Assembly: GCA_902518355.1 (NCBI GenBank)
Contig: CABYFY010000007.1
Span: 1 to 64,000, forward strand
DNA: 64,000 nucleotides
Direction: 5' to 3'
DNA from: an uncultured Bacteroidota bacterium
GTDB lineage: Bacteria; Bacteroidota; Bacteroidia; Flavobacteriales; Flavobacteriaceae
In this document: positions 57,908-64,000 of the stretch, in pieces
How the letters are laid out: each line of letters begins with the position of its first letter
Position numbering within the stretch: position 1 is the first letter of the stretch
Position numbers and translations under genes: made by a program
The notes under the pieces: generated by a model
What the model was told of the DNA's origin: nothing
What the model saw: the letters and a program-made list of their open reading frames with translations, nothing else
Databases searched by the model: none

Positions 57908-58817
57908 GTAAGAAATCTACAATTAAATTAACTAAACTATCATCGATTGAAAGTTCTGGATTTCCATAGGTTTGCATATTTAATAATCTATTTTCTGGTG
58001 CCTGCCTAAAGACATGGTTCATTCCCTGAATAATTTCTATTCTTGATTTTTTAGCAGCGTTATGTAGTAATTGTGCATCTTTTATTTCAATTTGAATATC
58101 ATTACTGCCCTGGACTATTAAAACCGGGATGTCTAATTTTGAAATTTCTTCCTCAGGATCATAAGATGATGCATCAATAAGGTACTTCTGAACAGTCTTA
58201 TTAAATAAACTATTAAGTAAAGGGGGGACTGAATCTACAAGCTCTTTATTTTTTAATTTTTCAATTATAGGATCTGACATTGATTTCACATATGGTGGTT
58301 GAATTGAAAGCTGTCTTTGAATAAGGGTCAAATAATCTTCACCAGCACCTGAAATAGATATAAAACTATCAGCAATTAATCTACTTGCAATCATCCCAAT
58401 CAATGCACCTTCGCTGTGCCCTATAACAACTATCTGTTTGTATTCTTTTATATCATTGAAATGATTTATAATACTTACTACATCATTAATGTAATCTATA
58501 AATTTAATATCATTTCCACTTTGAATATTTCCAATACTATTACCTACTCCTCTTTTATCATATCTGTACGAACTAATCCCATTTTCAAAAAGTCCTTCAG
58601 CTAACATTTTTAAATAATCGCTTTTTAAAGAAGTGTTATTACCATCTCTGTCAGTTGGTCCAGATCCAGAAATAATAATTGATAAAACTGAATTTGACTT
58701 AGCTGATTCAAGTAATGTGCCGTGAATTGAGTGATTGTCAAAGCTATTGATCACATAGTCATTAGAAAACGAATAACTAAAAGTAAATACGCACAAGAGT
58801 CCATATAAGTATTTCAT
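57897..58817 (-). CDS. Secreted alpha/beta hydrolase
   Basis: Serine hydrolase of 306 aa with signal peptide (YGLLCVFTFSYSFSN). Oxyanion region IIISGSGPTDRDGN, nucleophile in VVIGHSEGALIG, Asp in VLIVQGSNDIQIE and His in IIQGMNHVFR complete the triad. The pattern SYRYDKRGVGNS places it with the YqjL/BD-FAE-like esterase group; substrate unknown. I chose the ATG at 58817 over one 33 nt upstream because it starts at the signal peptide. Upstream of the GH92 remnant, with which it overlaps. Confidence 0.85.
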   Translation of the reverse strand: MKYLYGLLCVFTFSYSFSNDYVINSFDNHSIHGTLLESAKSNSVLSIIISGSGPTDRDGNNTSLKSDYLKMLAEGLFENGISSYRYDKRGVGNSIGNIQSGNDIKFIDYINDVVSIINHFNDIKEYKQIVVIGHSEGALIGMIASRLIADSFISISGAGEDYLTLIQRQLSIQPPYVKSMSDPIIEKLKNKELVDSVPPLLNSLFNKTVQKYLIDASSYDPEEEISKLDIPVLIVQGSNDIQIEIKDAQLLHNAAKKSRIEIIQGMNHVFRQAPENRLLNMQTYGNPELSIDDSLVNLIVDFLHED

Positions 58818-58860
58818 TTTAGTTTGTTTTAAAAATATTTTCGAGAACAAAGAAATGTTC

Positions 58861-59229
58861 TTAACCCATAGTAAAGTACATTATCAATGCAATCATAAAT
58901 AAAATTGATAATGCAGGATAGGACTTTTTTATTGGGTCTTTAACCTTTACATGCATTAATACTGCTGCAATCATAAGTGCAGCTAAGGCAATAAGATTAT
59001 AAACTAATAATTGCTCTATCCAAATACTAACAATAAGCATTATAGCAATTGCTACTTTCATTGTCCCAACAAAATACATTAGCCAAACAGGAAGTCCATA
59101 TGCTACAAATTCCTCTTTCATATTTTGTGCATCTCCACCTCTATATTCTGTTGCTTTATTAAATCTAAAAAGCCATACATTTATTAATCCAATTGCAATG
59201 GCAAGTTGTAAAATCATTATAAGTGTCAT
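58861..59229 (-). CDS. DoxX family membrane protein
   Basis: Small inner-membrane protein of 122 aa with four helices. The pattern LAIAIGLINVWLFRFNKATEYRGG and FVAYGLPVWLMYFVGTMKVAIAI fits DoxX-like proteins, whose roles are mostly unknown. It lies 35 nt after sixA on the same strand. Confidence 0.8.
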   Translation of the reverse strand: MTLIMILQLAIAIGLINVWLFRFNKATEYRGGDAQNMKEEFVAYGLPVWLMYFVGTMKVAIAIMLIVSIWIEQLLVYNLIALAALMIAAVLMHVKVKDPIKKSYPALSILFMIALIMYFTMG

Positions 59230-59264
59230 AACATAAATATTTGGTTAGCTACCTAAATATAAAA

Positions 59265-59753
59265 TTATTTTAATTGCTTTGGAAATTTTAAATCAACAAG
59301 ATTACTATTTTCATAGGAAATATCACTCCAGCTATTAATGTTAAATTCAATTTCTGCTAACCCTGTTGTAGGTAAATTATCTAATGAAATATTTGTAATA
59401 TTATTAATTAAATTGGTTAATCCAGGGTTATGAGCAATAATCATAACAGATTGATAATTGTCTGAATAACTAGTTATCATATTTAATATTGATGTCGCAG
59501 AGCAGTGATATAAAGAATCATCATATTCTACTTTTTCAAATTCTATTTGCTTAATAAAATATTTAGATGTTTCAAAAGTTCTAACAGAACTACTAGAATG
59601 TAAATAATCAATTTTATTGATTTTACTCTTTAAATAATCTGCCATTAAAGGCCCATCAAATTTACCTCTTCCATTTAGGGGTCTATTAAAATCTGTTAAG
59701 CTCAGGTCTTTCCATGATGATTTTGAATGTCTAATTAAAATCAACCTTTTCAT
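59265..59753 (-). CDS. sixA: SixA-type histidine phosphatase
   Basis: Phosphohistidine phosphatase of the phosphoglycerate-mutase fold, 162 aa. The catalytic motif LILIRHSKSSWKD is at the N terminus and the second His is in VMIIAHNPGLTNLI. In E. coli SixA removes phosphate from a phosphotransfer protein; target here unknown. Confidence 0.88.
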   Translation of the reverse strand: MKRLILIRHSKSSWKDLSLTDFNRPLNGRGKFDGPLMADYLKSKINKIDYLHSSSSVRTFETSKYFIKQIEFEKVEYDDSLYHCSATSILNMITSYSDNYQSVMIIAHNPGLTNLINNITNISLDNLPTTGLAEIEFNINSWSDISYENSNLVDLKFPKQLK

Positions 59754-59839
59754 AAATTGTTCTATAATTTAATGTTTATATAAAATTAATCTTTAAAAAA
59801 ATTTTTAAATTGTATATACTAACAAACAAATAAATTATC

Positions 59840-60592
59840 ATGAAAAAAACAATTTTATTTCTATTATGCTTGATGTTTACATTTTCTACTTTTGCACAAA
59901 TACCTCCTTTTGTTGATGTTCAAGAGTGGGAAGTTAAAGATCAAGATAAAGCATTTACTTTAATGAATACATGGAAGGAAATAGAAAAATCTATGGTTGA
60001 AAATGCGCCGGCAATTTTTCTATTATCAGAAATGGATGGAAACACAATTTACTTTTGCAGAGCCTTTAACTCAATGGAAGAAGTTATAGAATATCGTCAA
60101 TCAAGATGGGGCGAAAATGGCTGGAACTCTAAAGTTTCTGAAAAATGGAGAGAAAGTGTTGGAGAGGATCCTTGGAAAGGCACTGGCGCTGATGTTGTTA
60201 TGAATCACATATTCAGAATGCGAACTGACTTAAGTTATATACCTGAGGGAACTAATCTTGATGAAGAGCTTCCCAATAACCCTTACAGAAGACATGTTAA
60301 TATTGCTGTTGACTGGGGTAAAAGAGGTGAGTTCATTGAAAATATAAAAGCAGGTATTGAAAATGACAAAAAACTTAATAATGACTACATAAGGTTTATG
60401 TTTCAACCAATATTTGGAGGTGTAGATGGAGGGGATTTTATGATGGTCGTTCTAGGTGAATCCAGGGCATCTTATTTTACAGGTCTTGAAAAAAGAACTG
60501 CTAAAAGGGAGGCAGATGGTGACTGGCAAAAAATTCAAGCCAATCCAATTGCAACTTGGGTCAATGAAGAAAGTTTAATGATTACCTATTAA
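59840..60592 (+). CDS. Secreted protein of unknown function
   Basis: A 250-residue protein with a clear signal peptide (1-19, ending STFAQ). I do not recognise the family. Two halves of similar plan are visible: each has a long helix region rich in Glu/Lys/Trp (MNTWKEIEKSMVENAPAIF; FIENIKAGIENDKKLNNDYI) followed by a strand with a Gly-rich turn, which hints at a duplicated ferredoxin-like fold. This is inference. Trp content is unusually high. It ends with a strong terminator. Confidence 0.7.
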   Translation: MKKTILFLLCLMFTFSTFAQIPPFVDVQEWEVKDQDKAFTLMNTWKEIEKSMVENAPAIFLLSEMDGNTIYFCRAFNSMEEVIEYRQSRWGENGWNSKVSEKWRESVGEDPWKGTGADVVMNHIFRMRTDLSYIPEGTNLDEELPNNPYRRHVNIAVDWGKRGEFIENIKAGIENDKKLNNDYIRFMFQPIFGGVDGGDFMMVVLGESRASYFTGLEKRTAKREADGDWQKIQANPIATWVNEESLMITY

Positions 60593-60612
60593 CAAAGGGT
60601 ATAATTATTGGA

Positions 60613-60648
60613 GAGGCTTTTAAGAATTTTTGAAAGCCTCTTTTTTTT
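60613..60648 (+). terminator. Rho-independent terminator after the secreted unknown
   Basis: GAGGCTTT (60613-60620) pairs with AAAGCCTC (60633-60640), followed by eight T. The next gene starts at the base after the T run. Confidence 0.88.
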
Positions 60649-61698
60649 ATGGACTCATTAACACAAATTGTTTTAGGAGCTTCGGTAGCTGAAGCTACAC
60701 TTGGAAAGAAAATAGGCAACAAAGCAATTGTGCTTGGGGCAATAGCCGGAACCATTCCTGATCTAGATATAGTTACAAGATTTTTTGTTGACGATCTGAC
60801 TGCTTCTGTGATGCATAGAGGTTTTTCTCACTCTCTTATATTCCCGTTTGTAGCAGCTCCTATTTTAGCGTGGATTTTAAAAAAAATATATTCTAACTAT
60901 TCAGATGTTAGTTTTAATGATTGGTTAAAAATGTTTTTTTTAGCAATCATTACTCACCCATTACTTGATGCTCAAACCACTTGGGGCACTCAATTGTTTT
61001 GGCCTTTTGAATGGCGTGTCGCTGTAGAAAATATTTTTATTATCGACCCAATCTACACTCTTCCTTTTTTAACATTCCTAATACTAACTGCATTTCAAGA
61101 CAAGATCTCTAAAAGAAGAAAACTCTACAATTCATTAGGATTAATTGTAAGCTCAGCATATTTACTTATAACATTATCTTTTAAAGGGGTTGCACATTAT
61201 AATATCGCAAAAGGTCTAGAAGAAAATAATATTGAATACAAGGACATCAATACTAGGGCTACATATTTTAATAGTATTTTGTGGTCGAGTCAAGTTGAAT
61301 TAGAAGACTCTTATATCTTTACATATTACTCATTATTTGATAAGTCAAAACCTATTTTTACCAAAAAGTTTCCTAAAAATCATGATATGCTACAACCATT
61401 TATCAATGAGAAAAAAATCCAGCAACTGATAATTCTATCAAATGGTCATTACTTAATGACTAATGAAAATAATGAGTTAATTTTCTGGAATTTAAAACTT
61501 GGATTAAAAGGATTTGATGAAAATGCTTCTCCATACATATGGTCGTATGTTATAAAAAATAATAATGGGGAAATTTTCTTCGATGAGAAAAACGAAAAAA
61601 TGGATGCTCTGAAAATTCAAGAGAGAAGATCATTCAGAAATAACAGAAATTATTCTAAAGAATTTAGTGCGTTTTATGAAAGACTAAAAGGAATTTAA
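60649..61698 (+). CDS. DUF457/YdjM-type membrane-bound metal-dependent hydrolase
   Basis: Inner-membrane protein of 349 aa. The N-terminal start MDSLTQIVLGASVAEATLG is typical of the family, and the metal motif lies in IPDLDIV and HRGFSHSLIF, with a further His in ITHPLLDAQTTWGTQ. About four helices fill the first 170 residues; the rest is a beta-rich domain of unknown role. It starts directly after a terminator T run, so its own promoter must lie in the preceding gene or transcription must read through. Confidence 0.85.
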   Translation: MDSLTQIVLGASVAEATLGKKIGNKAIVLGAIAGTIPDLDIVTRFFVDDLTASVMHRGFSHSLIFPFVAAPILAWILKKIYSNYSDVSFNDWLKMFFLAIITHPLLDAQTTWGTQLFWPFEWRVAVENIFIIDPIYTLPFLTFLILTAFQDKISKRRKLYNSLGLIVSSAYLLITLSFKGVAHYNIAKGLEENNIEYKDINTRATYFNSILWSSQVELEDSYIFTYYSLFDKSKPIFTKKFPKNHDMLQPFINEKKIQQLIILSNGHYLMTNENNELIFWNLKLGLKGFDENASPYIWSYVIKNNNGEIFFDEKNEKMDALKIQERRSFRNNRNYSKEFSAFYERLKGI

Positions 61699-61712
61699 TT
61701 TAATTTTGATAT

Positions 61713-61877
61713 ATGCCAACTCCACTAATAATAATAATTACCTTATTTGTTTTGAATTGGATTATAAGAATTCTAATCAGAAAGAATCCTCAAAATAAAT
61801 CATTAATGAAACTAAGTTTTTTTATAAGCTTTAGTATGATTGCATATACAATATATTACTTCTTTTTTGTAAGATAA
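61713..61877 (+). CDS. Small 54-residue membrane protein
   Basis: Short frame starting MPTPLIIIITLFVLNWIIRI and ending YTIYYFFFVR, with two hydrophobic helices split by a basic loop (RKNPQNKS). It starts 14 nt after the DUF457-like gene on the same strand and overlaps the end of the convergent GH43 gene by 22 nt. Plausible as a real cotranscribed small protein, but there is no family match I can name. Confidence 0.5.
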   Translation: MPTPLIIIITLFVLNWIIRILIRKNPQNKSLMKLSFFISFSMIAYTIYYFFFVR

Positions 61878-63529
61878 TTTACATAATCGAACGAAGCAAA
61901 ATCCTGATTGTTTTTTCCATTTCCTGTTGCATAAAGTCCAAGATGTGCGCCCGTATAACCATTACTTTTGAGGTATGACCCCTCTAGGCTAGTAAACAAT
62001 TTAAAATGCATTCCTTTTAATGAATAATAAAGCTTGTAAACATCTTTGTATGCGATTACTTTAAGTTTTATGTTGCCTTTGTACTGTTTCAACTCATCTT
62101 TTATTAACTCTAATATTTCACCATTTTTCACAACATAGACTTGTAGGTGGTGTTTATCACCTTTTTTTATTATCGTAAAGTTTATATAATTATCATCTTT
62201 TTGAAAAAGACTAATCCCTGCTTCTGAATCACTTGAATTTGGTTGAAAATACATTTGTGTTAAATATTCAAAATCTGATTCAGTTTGTTTAAAACCTAAA
62301 AGCGCAGCTCTTCCTCTCTCCTTTATTTGATTTGGATGACAAAATAAGTTTAAACGATTTTCTTGATTATTGATTTTGTAAACATCTTCTATTGGATATC
62401 TGCGAAAGTTCCAGTTTAAATCAAGCTTTGTTGTGTCAAAATTATCTGCAAAATGTGTTACTTTATTTTGAACTGAGTTATTAAATATAACATCATTTAA
62501 GATTTCAACTCTGCCGGTTTCAGGAGCTACAACAGGCCATAAATGTTTGGTCTCTTTCCATTCAAAAGGCTCTCTTTCCCATGTTAGAGGAACAAGAAAA
62601 GTTTCTCTACCCATATTTGAGCCTCTTTCAATTTGATTTCTAATCCCCAATAATACCATATAATTTCTTCCATCATTTAATTCCAAAATGTCACCATGAC
62701 CAGTACTATTTACCCAGTTATCATATGATAGATGTCGTGAGGTTATTATAGGGTTTCTAGGGTTTGATATATATGGTCCTTCTATGTTATCGCTTAATGC
62801 TACCATAACAGCATGATTAAAGCTAGTACCACCCTCAGCAATGATTAAATAATAACGCCCATCCTTTTTATACATATGAGGACCTTCGGCCCAGACGCCT
62901 CCACATGCACCTCTCCACAGAAGGTGCTTTTTTCCGATTAATTTAAATTCGTTTATATCTAATTCTTGAAGCCAAATTTCTCCTTCTCCGTCAAAATTTG
63001 GATTTTCCGGCATTTGATTACCTACATACCATACCCTTCCATCATCGTCAAAAAATAAATCAGGATCTATTCCTGGAGCACCCTGAATGTGAAATGGATC
63101 TGACCACGGACCAGCAGGGTTTTCAGCCGTTATTATAAAATTTACCATGTCAGCTTTTCCCTTCTCTTCATCGTAATATACATTAGTTGTAATTATATAA
63201 TAAATTCCATCTTTATGCCTTATTGTAGGTGCATGAATTCCACCGTTAGATTGGACATCGATTAGATTTACAGTTGAATTGACCTGAGATTTTCTGTGTA
63301 GTCCATAACCAATTAATTCCCAATTAATTAAATCTTTACTTTTATGAATAGGTAGCCCGGGAAAGTATTCAAATGATGAATTGACTATATAGTAGGTGTC
63401 TCCAACTTTACAAATTGATGGATCTGGATAGCCACCAGGAATTATCGGATTAGAAAACTTTTCCTGAGCATTTGTAGAAAAAGAAAAAAATAAAAATATT
63501 ATCAAATATTTTTTATAATTACGATTCAT
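61856..63529 (-). CDS. Glycoside hydrolase family 43 (beta-xylosidase/arabinofuranosidase type)
   Basis: Secreted enzyme of 557 aa that splits xylan- or arabinan-type sugars. Signal peptide 1-21. The catalytic five-bladed propeller holds the base Asp36 in GGYPDPSI, the pKa-tuning Asp155 in GIDPDLFF and the acid Glu215 in WAEGPHMY. The C-terminal third (about 365-557) is a concanavalin-like beta-xylosidase domain. Exact linkage cannot be told by eye. It is alone, with no SusCD pair nearby, so it is not in a classical polysaccharide locus here. Divergent from the epimerase-like gene with a 41-nt gap. Confidence 0.9.
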   Translation of the reverse strand: MNRNYKKYLIIFLFFSFSTNAQEKFSNPIIPGGYPDPSICKVGDTYYIVNSSFEYFPGLPIHKSKDLINWELIGYGLHRKSQVNSTVNLIDVQSNGGIHAPTIRHKDGIYYIITTNVYYDEEKGKADMVNFIITAENPAGPWSDPFHIQGAPGIDPDLFFDDDGRVWYVGNQMPENPNFDGEGEIWLQELDINEFKLIGKKHLLWRGACGGVWAEGPHMYKKDGRYYLIIAEGGTSFNHAVMVALSDNIEGPYISNPRNPIITSRHLSYDNWVNSTGHGDILELNDGRNYMVLLGIRNQIERGSNMGRETFLVPLTWEREPFEWKETKHLWPVVAPETGRVEILNDVIFNNSVQNKVTHFADNFDTTKLDLNWNFRRYPIEDVYKINNQENRLNLFCHPNQIKERGRAALLGFKQTESDFEYLTQMYFQPNSSDSEAGISLFQKDDNYINFTIIKKGDKHHLQVYVVKNGEILELIKDELKQYKGNIKLKVIAYKDVYKLYYSLKGMHFKLFTSLEGSYLKSNGYTGAHLGLYATGNGKNNQDFASFDYVNYLTKKK

Positions 63530-63570
63530 TAAAAGTTAATTTTAATTTCTAATTTACAATAAAAAATAAC

Positions 63571-64000
63571 ATGGATGTCTTAATTACAGGAACCACCGGA
63601 ATGGTTGGAAAATCCGTTCTTCAAGAATGTATAAATGATAAAAGGGTAAAAAACATATATTTAATAAATCGACTTCCTGTAAATCTAAAAAGTCCTAAAA
63701 TTTCTGAATTTATTATTTCAGATTTTTTAAAAGTTGGTGAAGTAAAAAAGAAGATAAAAAATTGTGATGCATGTTTCCACTGTATGGGTATAACTTCATT
63801 TGGTCAGAACTCTCAATATTATTATCGTGTAACTTATGAGATGACAAAGGCGATTACTGATTTAGTATACAGCATTAATTCAAATTCAATTATGACTTAT
63901 GTTTCTGGTGAAGGAACAAGTACTAAAGAAAACAGTAAAATACCTTGGGCAAATGTAAAAGGAAAAGCAGAAAACTATATTTTAAATAGAGGGCTTAAAG
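63571..64000 (+). CDS. NAD-dependent epimerase-like Rossmann protein, 3' truncated by window end
   Basis: The frame opens at the ATG at 63571 and is still open at the last base. MDVLITGTTGMVGKSVLQEC is a Rossmann cofactor motif of the extended SDR/epimerase group, followed by ACFHCMGITSFGQNS. NAVKGKAENYIL-like spacing near the end (WANVKGKAENYIL) sits where the YxxxK motif usually is, but the Tyr is replaced, as in atypical SDR proteins. Function open. Confidence 0.8.
   Translation, partial: MDVLITGTTGMVGKSVLQECINDKRVKNIYLINRLPVNLKSPKISEFIISDFLKVGEVKKKIKNCDACFHCMGITSFGQNSQYYYRVTYEMTKAITDLVYSINSNSIMTYVSGEGTSTKENSKIPWANVKGKAENYILNRGLK

Overview
The window is AT-rich DNA from a bacterium of the Bacteroidota, most likely a marine member of the Flavobacteriales. 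This is inferred from gene content and signals. It has TonB-dependent receptors with a carboxypeptidase-like N-terminal domain, a PorZ-like type IX secretion protein, a full MoxR-Bat operon, an IPExxxVDY-family protein, and GH43 and GH92 glycosidase genes. Several promoters match the Bacteroidota -7 element TAnnTTTG, and I saw no Shine-Dalgarno-like sites. Genes are packed tightly and most lie in overlapping operons. No rRNA, tRNA, CRISPR array or intact insertion sequence was seen.

Layout: 1-1382 is the 3' part of an SGNH-hydrolase-like gene, followed by a clear terminator. atpD-atpC (1548-3337) meet umuDC (3341-5025, minus). A TonB-dependent receptor (5150-7012) converges on the minus-strand operon porZ-recO-TonB receptor-recX (7005-12946). 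Then come gdhA and a Cys/Met-metabolism PLP enzyme, which has a promoter back to back with that of an EamA transporter. Next are yicC-gmk-nadD-gpsA (16610-19617), pheS and a small unknown gene (minus), and cvpA.

From 30899 down to 21561 a minus-strand operon reads moxR, DUF58, a two-helix membrane protein, batA, batB, batC, batD, batE and finally a small NTF2-like protein resembling iota-class carbonic anhydrases. A 46-bp dyad lies between moxR and a divergent SDR gene. After an LRR lipoprotein, an ALDH7-type dehydrogenase and a lipoprotein isoaspartyl peptidase comes the conserved block acpP-fabF-rnc-IPExxxVDY-pyk (40298 to 36118, minus), divergent from purN-RNase H-PfkB kinase-purF. sodB converges on purF.

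From 45123 the recombination genes addA and addB flank two tandem outer-membrane barrel genes. addB carries a frameshift in an A tract. It is followed by an integrase-like protein that seems to have lost every catalytic residue of tyrosine recombinases. The right part holds envelope genes (DUF3078, Bax inhibitor-1-like, a small barrel), a GH92 mannosidase remnant with a large internal deletion, a hydrolase, DoxX, SixA, a secreted unknown, a DUF457-like membrane protein, a 54-residue membrane protein, a GH43 glycosidase and the start of an NAD-binding epimerase-like gene cut by the window end.

The main items for a second look are the carbonic-anhydrase-like gene at the end of the Bat operon, the catalytically dead integrase, the addB frameshift, the GH92 deletion, the symmetric operator-like site before moxR, and the repeated sharing of TTAA by convergent stop codons. 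I did not find a clearly new multi-gene system.
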